NCBI GenBank assembly: GCA_034696485.1
Contig: JAQIWT010001104.1
Span: 1-12,496, forward strand
Length of the DNA: 12,496 nucleotides
Direction of reading: 5' to 3'
Source of the DNA: Isohypsibius dastychi
Taxonomy: Eukaryota > Tardigrada > Eutardigrada > Parachela > Isohypsibiidae
Shown piece after piece: positions 1 through 8,779 of the stretch. How positions within the stretch are numbered: position 1 is the first letter of the stretch; each line of letters opens with the position of its first letter. A model generated the notes under the pieces. It saw only the letters and a list, made by a program, of their open reading frames with translations. It had not been told where the DNA came from and did no database searches. Both the position numbers and the translations under genes were made by a program.

Positions 1-769
1 CAGAAAATTTGCATCGTGGTTTTCTGAATTGGTTTCTGAATCACGTTCGTTGTGCATTCCCATTCTTCTGACGTAATAAATCGTTATGCTAACCTCGCAG
101 ACTTTGCATTATACACAGTGATTTTTTTCAGGTTCCGAAGCCGCTCCCGCGCCATCGTTTTTCGACCGCCTCTGGAAGAAGTATGTGACCCAAGTCAGCA
201 AAGATGCGGAATGTACGAAGCTGACCATCAACGAGATCTTCAATGGCAAAAGTGGAGAATTTCCTGGATTACTTCCGCTCATCGAGGAATATCTAAATGA
301 TGTGGATCTGGATGTCGAAACGACTGCTACACTCCAAACATATCTTTCATTCATCCGAAAACGCGCTTCAGGTGAGTGTCACTTGTTTTCAAGTTATTCT
401 CCGTTTCCGACTGAAAACTGTTTTTCAGGTGAACTGTTGACCACGGCTTCTTGGATGCGCAAATTCGTCTCCAATCATCCAGCATACAAACACGATTCCG
501 TCGTGAACGACGAAATAAATTATGATTTGGTACGTAATCAATGCTTCCAAAAATTCGTGTAGCACTTCCGGTTGTTTTTGCGGGTTTTCGGATTTATCTG
601 TTTTTTTTTGCAGATGAAGCTTTGTGATGCTATTGCGCGTGGTGATCACCACGATCCCGAACTTCTCATCAAACACATCTGTGTTCCGGGAAGGAGTGAG
701 AATGGAAATACGAATGGATCTAGTAGAAACGGAACGAACGGACATGCTGGTTCCGGAACTCATGGTTAA
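1..769 (+). CDS. gcs-1: Glutamate-cysteine ligase catalytic subunit, C-terminal exons (5' end outside window)
   Basis: Last 164 residues of the ATP-dependent enzyme that joins glutamate and cysteine, the first and rate-limiting step of cytosolic glutathione synthesis. Exons are 132-371, 429-529 and 614-769; introns are 1-131 (partial, ending TTTTTTTCAG), 372-428 and 530-613. Phases agree: exon 132 starts with the last two bases of a codon, the 371/429 junction splits a Gly codon, and the 529/614 junction is in phase 0. Seen: the stretches IRKRASGELLTTASWMRKF, NHPAYKHDSV and NDEINYDL, which match the conserved C-terminus of animal GCLC (family knowledge: KRASGEL, NHPDYKQDSV). The final 24 or so residues are a Gly/Asn/Ser-rich tail that I do not recall from vertebrate GCLC. 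Full-length GCLC is about 640 residues, so roughly three quarters lies upstream of the window. An ATTAAA at 1034-1039 is a possible polyadenylation signal. The gcs-1 symbol rests on homology to the single C. elegans gene. Confidence 0.93.
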
Positions 770-1486
770 TCGCTCAAAAATTCGACCTTGCTTTGTTTTT
801 GTTTGTATATTTATTCATATTTGTACTAGTTTGTAGTTTGTATTTACATTAGATACTCCTCTGATGTGTTGAATCATCAAGTTGTTCGTGACCATGTATT
901 ATTATCGGTTCTTCCATTTTATGATTTTGTAAATTCGCAAGATTGTAAGTTTGAACTTTCGAGCTTCAGTGTTGTTGCATTGATTTATGGCGCTTTTGAT
1001 TGAGATCTTGTATTTTTGTTTGCGAAGTCAGATATTAAAACGCATGTATCGGTGTCGAATTCTTTTGTGGATTTGGATACCTGTCATTTAATTGAAAACC
1101 TCCGGTGCTGGCAATACCTTCAAAGAACAGCGGCAGAAAACCAATTTGAAACTTGATAAGGTCCGCGGATTTCTTTTCACAAAGTTTTTCTGTGAATGTC
1201 TAATGTAGCACTGATTTCACTGCGTTGAGTAAAACGAGTTCTGAGTTTTCTTCATTTATTGTTGGAAATTGTCAAAGATTGCTGTCTGGACAACGGGGAA
1301 TTTGAACACTTATTTGAAGACCGTCTTTAGTATCGAATTGCCGAGTCTGCTACGTGATACACTATATAATCGCCAGTTGGCGTAATCATCATGACTGCCA
1401 CTATGTTTCAAGTACCGAACACATCGCGACCGGGAGAGACTGCGTTCCGAACAATCTTGTGGTAGCACATAGCCGCACTCAGTGAA
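770..1486. other. Intergenic: gcs-1 3' region and upstream region of the next gene
   Basis: No gene is visible in these 717 bases. The left part is a T-rich probable 3' UTR of gcs-1, with ATTAAA at 1034-1039 as a possible polyadenylation signal. The right part should hold the promoter of the gene starting at 1487. A TATATAAT at 1363-1370 lies about 117 bases before that ATG, and an AG at 1481-1482 (CACTCAG, four bases before the ATG) could be a trans-splice acceptor. Both are weak single-motif observations. Confidence 0.4.
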
Positions 1487-2740
1487 ATGATTCCGAGACT
1501 GTCGTGGTTTCGTCCCGGAATCCTTATATCCGTTACAGCTTTGGTTTCATTGTACATCGCATCATTTATTCGACATTGCGAGAGCGGCCGAAAAACATGT
1601 CTAACAGTTCACCAAAACCCGTCAGATCCTGCAGGTCTTCATTCTGTGCCAAAATCACGATGCGGTGATATATTCCACTACGGTATCTTTACAAAAACCG
1701 CTCCAAAAAAGTTTCGTTGGAAGCCTATGTCATGCAACACAACGGTTTTCACCAAAGAAAACAGGTTTGTTCATTTTTTGGAAGTAGCTCCGCAGAACCT
1801 CTGAGAAACTCACATGTCAGTTTTCCAGATCATTGCCGTTTTGTCTGAAGGAGCTTTCTCGACACAAGACTGGGAAGGTTGCTGTGATAGAACTCTTCGG
1901 CGATTCAAGGATGAGGCAGATACAAAGAGAACTTGTCAGTTTCATATCTGGAAGGAATATTGACAGAGAAATCTATGACGAGGTCAGTCACCTGACCAAA
2001 CACTGTTGAATGTATTCTTCAATCTGAAAGTTCATAGAACTGTAAATGCAATCGCTCAGCTTATTGTAACCCAGCAGATACGGGTACCCAGCATCTTAAC
2101 TGGACTCATGAGCACTGTCTGCTTAAGCAGCATGGAATCCAGGTTCAAAGATGGGCAAACACAGTTTCGGGTTTGAATCGCCTAGAAGTGCCTTTGGAGT
2201 ACCTGGTAGCACAAGCGAGAATAAACCCACCAGATATCATCATTATGAACTACGGAGCACATTTGCTGCTGAAATGCCAAGTCCGATCGGAGAGTTTGGC
2301 AAACTGTACTGAGCAATATCGCAGGTTAGGTACTCAACAGGATTTTTCTGGTCAGTTTGAAATCGATGATAATTTGTAGGTATCTCACGGAAAACCACGA
2401 TTTCATAGCAGAGCTTGCGAACTTGACTCAGGTTATCTGGATGCCGCAGAATCTGGTAGAACGGATGACTTCACAAGAACGCTTTCCGCAGCGTCATGAC
2501 GTGCTCTTCCCGCTATGGAATGTGATTGCCTACGAGATGCTCTCGGACACGAATGTTTATTATTGGTGGTCGATCTTGCAGCTATTCGACTTTCTGGGTA
2601 GCAGTGGTGATGGATTTCATTTGGGGTATTATGGAACTATACAGGAAACTAATCAGATAATCTTGAATCTGCTTTGTGAGAGTGTAACCGAGTATTCAAG
2701 AGATTTGTGTTGTTACAATGCTGATTATAAAACAAAATAA
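1487..2740 (+). CDS. Membrane-anchored SGNH/GDS esterase-like protein related to the CASD1 N-terminal domain
   Basis: Four exons: 1487-1764, 1829-1982, 2038-2324 and 2380-2740. They sum to 1080 bases (359 residues plus stop) with phase-consistent GT-AG junctions. The third acceptor (TTCATAG before 2038) is weak, but it is the only nearby AG that keeps phase. Residues 12-29 are one hydrophobic segment after a basic start, so a type II signal anchor or signal peptide is likely. Residues 116-123 read FGDSRMRQ, an SGNH block I with the candidate nucleophile Ser119. A PDIIIMNYGAH stretch fits block III. DGFHLG near residue 317 supplies a candidate Asp317/His320 pair. The order and wording of these blocks resemble the lumenal catalytic domain of CASD1, the N-acetylneuraminate 9-O-acetyltransferase (GDSR, then DGLHLP, then a Cys-containing end). 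CASD1 continues into a many-pass acyltransferase region, but this protein stops 37 residues after the His block. Inference: a Golgi or secreted O-acetyltransferase/esterase with an unknown substrate. The gene is convergent with the receptor gene ending at 2862. Confidence 0.78.
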
Positions 2741-2861
2741 TCAGTAATTCCCACTTCCCGGCCTATGGAATTCGTGACCGTGTTTCGGGTTCCGTTTGTG
2801 AGACAAAATGTGGTATGTCGGTGACGAAGCCGGGTACAGTGCCTGACGTATTCCGTCAGAA
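2741..2861. other. Short convergent intergenic spacer
   Basis: The 121 bases between two convergent stop codons must hold both 3' ends. No AATAAA is seen on either strand. A perfect 6-bp inverted repeat, CTGACG/CGTCAG with a 5-base loop (2843-2859), lies just past the minus-strand stop codon. It is too small to interpret. Confidence 0.4.
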
Positions 2862-4326
2862 TCAGAGTGTGCAATTGTTCATCGAATACATAGTCTCCAG
2901 CGCCGTCAGTTTTTCGCTGATAATCTGCATGTGAGCGTGAAAAACGTTGGACTTGACGAGTTCGTCCATATCTCCCTTTGAGTCTCGCGTTTGGTAGATT
3001 AGTAGAAAGTATGTCAGAAGGAGTCCGACCAACTGAAAGGTAATTTCATTGTTTCTTTTGTGACAACTGATAAACTCCTCAGAGACTCACGGTTATAATA
3101 TGATCTGTGTTTATGTTGAACAGTCCACCCACGGAAACTTCGACTGGGTTCGAATCGATTTCATCCTGCAGAATCTTGCAATCCTGCTTCATCAACTCAA
3201 CATTGGTCTGGGCTTTGATCTTTTGTGCCAGTTGTCTCAACACTTGATTCTTGACATAATGGCATAAGAAACACTTGTAAATTATAAGAAACTATTAACA
3301 TACCTGTCTATGCAGCTTCAAACTGGCCCCAAGCCGCAAAAACATATTCGCCGTCAGAACCGCAACGTCAGCGTACAATTCGTTCGTGCTAGCGTTAGCT
3401 GATGCTAGACGTTCCCGAAAGAGAGACTCACTTTCACCAAAATCGATCGTCAACTGAATTCTCAACATCCCCGCTACGAAGCACACAATGGCAAGAATGT
3501 CACGCGCTGAGTCAACCAACATAAAACTTGAGAATATGTCGTTGAAGCGATCCATCAAATGCTGCACATTCCGGTAATCCCGGACGACTTTTCCCAGATC
3601 TCCACCAGAGCTCATTCGTTTTCGCAAAAGCTGCATGTATTCAATGAGGATCCACAAAATACTGATGGTTAACATTTGTGAAATGGCGTTGCAGTTGACG
3701 CAGATGGCAGTGTCCAGACTGATGATGACAGTTGTTCCATAATTTGGAAGTGGAGTCAGATCCGAACCACGAACAACCCACGGACTGTGGTCAGTCCAGG
3801 TCGTCCCAAAAAACGACTGCAAGTATGCGGAGTATGTATAGACCTTAGCTAAAATGGCTGTGACGCATAAAAGTGTCCAGATAATTGCGATCGTATAGAG
3901 GCGACGAAGCGAGCGCAGAAATGTCGCGCTAACTAGCTCAATCAAAGTAGTTTCGAGAAGTGAATAGAAAGCAGGGAAACGTGCAGCTCGCGAGATCGAC
4001 AGAAAAATAATGATTGGACCGTGGATGTACAAACTGGTCTTGAAGAGCAGTGATAGAAGAGTGAAGAATTCGAGTTTGCTGAGTTGAGTGCTGTGGGAGT
4101 ACACGTGATCGTAGATGTAAGCGCAAGAGAACGCTGTGGTGACAAGAAGGAGACATATCGAGAATATCAGGAAACCGGGGTTCAATGCCTTTTTGGCTCG
4201 GTTGTCGAATGGGATATTACAGGGAAGAATTCCGGACCGTCTGAGATGGTGCAGGAAAAAATTCGGAATGAAAGAGGAAGCTGGAAATGGCTTTTCAGCC
4301 AACTTGTACGTCGTCATTTTGGTCAT
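2862..4326 (-). CDS. Gustatory-receptor-like (7tm_7 type) seven-pass receptor, copy A
   Basis: Three exons on the minus strand: 4326-3304 (341 codons), 3249-3091 (53) and 3032-2862 (56 plus stop), giving 450 residues. Introns are 3303-3250 and 3090-3033, both GT-AG and phase 0. The start at 4326 was chosen because it aligns with copy B and an in-frame TAA lies just upstream. Hydrophobic segments fall near residues 48-70, 86-110, 143-170, 198-230, 262-290, 315-332 and 395-410. The last one reads GLLLTYFLLIYQTRD and follows GGLFNINTDHII. This matches the family pattern of insect gustatory receptors, in which a Gly-Phe-rich approach leads to a TY(x)nQ motif in TM7, as also found in nematode gur/lite-1/egl-47 proteins. 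These are usually sensory-membrane receptors with an intracellular N-terminus, some of them photosensors or chemosensors; the ligand here is unknown. An alternative home is the nematode srr family. Introns late in the gene, close to TM7, fit a Gr-type structure. Confidence 0.85.
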
Positions 4327-4814
4327 GGATTATGCTATGTGATGAATGGAAGTTACTCTGATGGTGAGATCCGGTTGAAAATGAGCGTGTTCGTACGTTT
4401 TAAGCAAAATAGGAGCACCTGTAGGAAGGAACAAGCCATTACCCCGCCACTTGAAAATCTCGAGTTTCATCGATATAAAAGTCGAATTGAAAAATTAGTA
4501 CCGAAATAAAAGTGAGTGAAACTAGAATGTTTTCACTGAAATGGGAAGAAGCTCAGTTGATTGGGAATACAAGCCAAACGCGCCCCTTCGGGCCGCGAGG
4601 AGCCACGACTCAACTTTGAAATGTTGTTTCGAAATGCTCCAAGTCGTGAAATTTATTCAAGCAAGTCTTACTTTAAATTAGCGTTAACATTAATTACCGG
4701 GGCGATGAAGCTCGGTAAAATTCAACATCGTGATTTTGTCATACTATACGGTACCTATCCAGCGTACCTGTACACCGACACACTGGTTCTATTTTAAATT
4801 GTATTGTGATATTG
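4327..4814. promoter_or_regulatory. Upstream region of receptor copy A, partly conserved with copy B
   Basis: About 130-150 bases next to the start codon align with the same region upstream of copy B, so the duplication included the 5' flank. The best-kept block is the 17 bases at 4436-4452, matching 8408-8424 with one difference. On the minus strand it is followed by a pyrimidine tract ending CCTACAG (AG at 4419-4418), which resembles a splice or trans-splice acceptor about 92 bases before the ATG. Farther out, 4604-4648 contains an imperfect hairpin with a 7-bp outer stem (CACGACT/AGTCGTG). No convincing gene is seen in the rest. Confidence 0.5.
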
Positions 4815-5229
4815 ATACTATTACATCTACGCGTCATTTCGAGTAACAGGGATCTCCTCATTCGTTATAGCAGATTCTGGTGATTTGATTCAGTGAAAGG
4901 TCAGTGATAGTGTGACCATAAGTTTTGCTCCACTTTTTGGTTGCAGAATGTTCTGAGGGGAATTTGAAATCGAACTGTTTTGTACACGGACCGATGCAAT
5001 CCATTAGCATGGAAACAGTGGGTAGCATAAGACCAGGGGTTCGATTCAGTGTGTTCAAGTTTGAATTTTCGATTGATTGACCACTCCGCATTTTTGCATA
5101 AAAATTTGCGACCCGTTATGAGTTGGCAGGCTGTTTGCTGAAGCTAGTATTCTTCCAATCAACGTTTAAGTGGCTACAATGAATGGGGAGATCTCTGTTA
5201 CTCAAAATGACGCGTAGCAGTAATAGTAT
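4815..5229. mobile_element. MITE-like element with about 57-bp terminal inverted repeats
   Basis: The left arm 4815-4871 and the reverse complement of the right arm 5173-5229 match over about 57 positions with roughly 8-9 differences. Shared runs include ATACTATTAC, CTACGCGTCATT and GAGTAACAG. The whole unit is about 415 bp and has no transposase coding potential. TA dinucleotides flank the CTATTAC/GTAATAG ends, which would suit a Tc1/mariner-type TA target duplication, although the exact ends are ambiguous because similarity continues a few bases outward (TTGATAC versus TTAATAC). A non-autonomous DNA transposon is the simplest reading; the family is not recognised. It sits between the two receptor paralogues and has no counterpart upstream of copy B. 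Confidence 0.75.
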
Positions 5230-5729
5230 TAACTGTTTAGTCGATAAAGAGATATTACAAAGCAGCAGTGAGAGTTTTTCTCACTGCTAAAGCTATTTTG
5301 CAGCTCCCGTACTCGTCTCATGAAAACAGTTAATGCAAACATCGTAACAAAACTAGGCCCAAATTATCTCAAGGAAATGTAGATCCTAACTGGAGTTTTT
5401 GAACTCAGAGGCACGTTCAAAGTTAGCGAAACTTTTGTCTGAGCTTTCACCAGGAAGGATAGTCTAGATCGTAGTCATCACTGCAGTTACTGTACAGTAT
5501 TTCCAAGCCAATCAGATCGCTACAGGCGAATGCGTTTTGTGTACACATACTGTAGCAAAATAATTTCGAGACTACCGTGATTTTACCCGGGAATATTTGG
5601 AACAGCTTTGGCGTCATCCAGCATTGGCACATGTATTTGAAGCGACCGAAATATTTGTCTAACTAACTGTGCAACAAGAGCCACCAGATCCGTTGCAACT
5701 CTGTGCTTACATATTCCACTGCTATATTT
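5230..5729. other. Intergenic DNA with a perfect hairpin and TACTGTA palindrome
   Basis: No credible gene. A perfect 9-bp stem, AGCAGTGAG/CTCACTGCT, with a 7-base T-rich loop lies at 5264-5288, just outside the MITE. The palindrome TACTGTACAGTA is at 5488-5499, and another TACTGTA is at 5548-5554, near a phrase (TTTCGAGACTACCG) that resembles dispersed Caenorhabditis repeat sequence. That resemblance is from memory and unverified. Confidence 0.4.
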
Positions 5730-6009
5730 TTGTCCCCCCCCCCCCCCCAGGGATGGGGGGGGGGGGACCTACAGAAACCGAACGACATCCCGACCCATTC
5801 GTTAAACGTTTAAAATCTTTTTCGAGATGTTTTCCTTTGTTCTCGGGGTCAACGAACCGACTTGAGTCCGGGGTCATCGGACAGACATTTTTGAAATGAT
5901 GACGTCACAACCCAAAATGACGTCGCGACCGGAAGTGACGTCATAATTTTTCTTCTTCTTTCCCATGTTCCCCCCCCCCCCCCCCCCCCCCTCAGGTTCT
6001 GGGGGACAA
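5730..6009. mobile_element. Small inverted-repeat element with C15, G12 and C22 homopolymers
   Basis: The left end reads TTGTCC, then C15 (5734-5748), AGGGAT and G12 (5755-5766). The right end, read as reverse complement from 6009, reads TTGTCCCCC, AGAACCTGA and then G22 (C22 at 5970-5991). The two ends share the layout TTGTCCCCC-AG-spacer-G-run, so this looks like a 280-bp non-autonomous element with short imperfect inverted repeats whose G-runs have expanded or shrunk separately. The interior carries three TGACGTCA-like octamers and a C+T stretch, and no coding potential. The C15/G12 pair can form a hairpin and the G-runs can form G-quadruplexes. Confidence 0.5.
5900..5943. repeat. Three TGACGTCA-like sites at exact 18-bp spacing
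   Basis: TGACGTCA at 5900-5907, TGACGTCG at 5918-5925 and TGACGTCA at 5936-5943 begin exactly 18 bases apart, and the bases between them differ. The octamer is the palindromic cAMP-response element bound by CREB/ATF bZIP proteins. Whether this is a working site cluster or a decayed 18-bp tandem repeat inside the element cannot be told from sequence alone. Confidence 0.6.
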
Positions 6010-6824
6010 TATGCCCGCCACAGGTGGGCATTGAGCAAAATCGGTCATTAGACCACTTTTTCGAAGAATATTTTGAAAAACTGCTCCAACGGAAATCCAT
6101 GACATGTAAGACAACGTTTTCCACAGAAGAAAAAGATACGTTCAAGTTTTGGCGGTTATTCAAGAAAATCCTTGAGAACAGAATGTATTGTTTCCCAGGT
6201 GTCTTGCTTGACGGTACAGTACTGTCCCGACAAAAGACTAAGAAGGTTGCGGTGACCAAAATTCGGCCATGCCAAGATGAAACAAATATGTAAAAGGGAT
6301 CGCTTGACATATTGTCACCCAGCGATAACAACAACCCAGCATCTGAACTGTCACTGTGAACACGGTCTGCTAGTATAAAGGGGCATGGAATCATGGTCAG
6401 GTCAGACTCAAATCTTAGAGCGCACAGATCGGACTGGCTGCAACCAAAAACTGCTTCTCGCACGTAGCTTCTTACTGTACACCAATTACTGTATACCATT
6501 ATCGTATCAGCCACGTGAGGCATCACACAGAAATGTTTATCGCAGAAATATCGGTGACGTAACTTTTGAAACCTTGGTCGTTGACGGCTACGCTCACTCA
6601 AGAAACAGTCCGTCGACCCGAAAGGTTTCAGAAAAAAGGACTTTTTTGTGAAGAAGACGATACGGAAAAGCGTGAATGGTTTGACAGGTCCCAAAAGATG
6701 AACGGTGTGTGGCCAAATTTCAAAAAAATTGTGACTGTGGGGTGGCTTCATTCACTTTGCAAATCAAATCGTCATGTGGATCGTAGCATAGGTGCAAAAG
6801 TATTGCCAGCATGTGCCATCTGGT
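6010..6824. other. Intergenic DNA downstream of receptor copy B, no supported gene
   Basis: Short open frames exist on both strands, but none has recognisable motifs, splice partners or a start context I would trust. Features seen: an imperfect hairpin TGCCCGCC/GGTGGGCA around 6010-6030, a palindrome ACAGTACTGT at 6216-6225, and TACTGTA at 6473-6479 and 6487-6493. The right end must carry the 3' UTR of copy B, whose stop codon is at 6825-6827. Confidence 0.4.
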
Positions 6825-8299
6825 TTAAAGCGTGCCATTGATCATGAGATACATACTCTCCAAAGCCGTCAGTTTTTCTTTGATTAATTGCATGTTAGCT
6901 TGAAAAACGTTGGACTTGATGAGTTCATCCATATCTCCTTTCGAATCTCGTGTTTGGTAGATCAGCAGGAAGTATGTCAAAATAAGTCCGACCAACTGAA
7001 AAAGCACTTCGTCATTGTTTCTTCGTTGCGATGTCCGGATGACATAGGTGACTTACGGTTATAATGTGATCTGTGTTTATGTTGAATAATCCACCAACCG
7101 AAACTTCTACTGGGTTGGAATCGATCTCATCCTGCAGAATCTTACAATCATCCTTGACCAGCTCAACATTCGTCTGAGCTTTGATTTTTTGGGCCAACTG
7201 TCTTAACACTCGGTTCTTGAAAAAACGGGAACAAATTAAAAGAAAGCATGAAATTTGCAGAGATTGTTTATCACACCTGTCTATGCAGCTTCAAACTTGC
7301 CCCTAGCCGCAAAAACATGTTAGCCGCTGCAACAGTGGTGTAAGCGTACAGCTCGTTTTTGATCGCATTAGCTGCAGCCAAGCGTTCCCGGAAGTGGAAC
7401 TCACTCTCCCCAAAATCGATCATCAACTGGGTTCTCAACATCCCCGCCACAAAGCACACAATGGCAAGGATGTCACGTGCTGAGTCAACCAACATGAAAC
7501 TTGAGAATATGTCGTTGAAGCAGTCCATTAAATGCTGCACATTTCGATAATCCCGGATGATCTTTTCCAGATCTCCACCAGCGCGCATTCGTTTTTGCAA
7601 GAGCTGCATGTGTTCAATGAGAATCCACAAAACACTGATGGTCAACATTTGTGAAATCGCGTCGCAGTTAACGCAGATGGCAGCATCCAGGCTGATGATC
7701 ACAGTTGTTCCGTAGTTTGTAAGTGGAGTCAAATCCGAGCCACGAACAACCCACGGGCTGCGATCAGTCCAGGTCGTCCCAAAAAACGACTGCAGATATG
7801 CGGAGTACGTGTAGTTTTTGACTTCAATCGCTATGACGCATAAAAATGACCAAACGATTGAACCGATGTAGACCCGACGTAGTGAGCGCAGAAATGTTGG
7901 GCTAACCAGCTCAATCAAAGTCGTCTCGAGAAGTGAGTAGAAAGCAGGGAAACGTGCAGCTCGCGAGATCGACAGAAAAATGATGATTGGACCGTGAATG
8001 TACAAACTAGTCTTGAAGAGCAGTGATAGAAGAGTGAAGAACTCGAGTTCGCTGAGCTGAGCGCTGTGGGAGTACGTGTGATCGTAGAAGTAAGCGCAAG
8101 AGAACGCTGTGGTCACAAGAACGAGGCATATCGAGAATATCAAGAAACCAAGGTTGAAAGCCTTTTTGGGTCGGTTGTCAAACGGGATACGGCAGGGGAG
8201 AATTCCGGACAGTCTAAGATAATACAGAAAAAAGTTTGGAATGAACGAGGAGGCTGGCAGTGGTTTCTCTGCCATGATGTACGAAGTGGTGAAGGTCAT
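6825..8299 (-). CDS. Gustatory-receptor-like (7tm_7 type) seven-pass receptor, copy B
   Basis: Three exons on the minus strand: 8299-7277, 7215-7057 and 6995-6825, with lengths identical to copy A (1023, 159 and 171 bases; 450 residues). Introns are 7276-7216 (donor GTGTGA, less usual) and 7056-6996, both phase 0. The protein is very close to copy A, with no length differences in any exon. Changes include IRDYRNVQHLMDC for VRDYRNVQHLMDR and differing stretches around residues 145-160 and 305-325. The TM7 signature GLILTYFLLIYQTRD is intact, as is the tail ending NGTL. The reading frame stays open upstream to an ATG at 8407, adding 36 residues. I chose 8299 because copy A has a stop there and homology to the A protein begins at this Met. 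It is a tandem duplicate in the same orientation as copy A. The role is presumed sensory; the ligand is unknown. Confidence 0.86.
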
Positions 8300-8779
8300 G
8301 GATGAATAAACTATGTGACGAACCGAAGAGGCATTGATGGTAAGATCCGGTTCGGAGCAGGGCGTATTTGTATGTCTAATGCAAAACAGGGGCACTTGGA
8401 AGAACATCCATTACACCGCCACTTCGTAACCTTGAGTGCAACTGTGACAAACAATGGAAAAAATTACGTGAAAGCGGACAGCATATTTTTAAATGGAGTG
8501 GCGAAGGGTTAGAGTTAGAGCTGTTCGAACTTGATGATCCAGTGCGGAAAACAATTCAGCTATGTTACTGCTCCTGAAGCCCGATCGTGTTTTATTAAAG
8601 TGTTGGCATACCAATTTTTCTAGCAGGTGAAACCAGAACATTATTCGTCAAACAGCATAGGGCGCTGACGTCATCGCAACTTCGATTCACCCAAACGTAT
8701 CATCAGAGCTGGTTGAGGGGGGGGGGGCGTAATGATGGTACGAAATTATGGTATGAAATATCCAATACCCGATCCGATG
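8300..8779. promoter_or_regulatory. Upstream region of receptor copy B, with a G11 tract and a CRE-like octamer
   Basis: The first 130-150 bases align with the copy A upstream region, including the conserved 17-base block at 8408-8424. Farther out are TGACGTCA at 8666-8673 and a run of 11 G at 8717-8727. No gene is supported. This stretch also separates copy B from the kinase-tail copy at 8780-9003, so it must contain the 3' end of whatever transcript crosses that copy. Confidence 0.45.
8717..8727. repeat. G11 homopolymer
   Basis: Run of eleven G on the plus strand in the spacer between receptor copy B and the kinase-tail copy. It is shorter than the C/G runs at 5734-5991 and is not flanked by the same inverted-repeat ends. 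Confidence 0.9.

Noticed and set aside
4985-5060. tRNA-like B box (GGTTCGATTC at about 5038)
   Set aside because: The T stem and acceptor stem do not pair, and no A box or anticodon arm could be placed. It lies inside the MITE.
6024-6293. 89-codon plus-strand open frame with charged residues
   Set aside because: Its start lies next to the element end, there is no neighbour exon, and the protein is not recognisable. Left as non-coding.
5849-6751. 300-codon open frame on the minus strand
   Set aside because: It runs through the C22 homopolymer (read as poly-Gly) and the inverted-repeat element, shows no domain or splice structure, and its frame would shift with any length change in the run.
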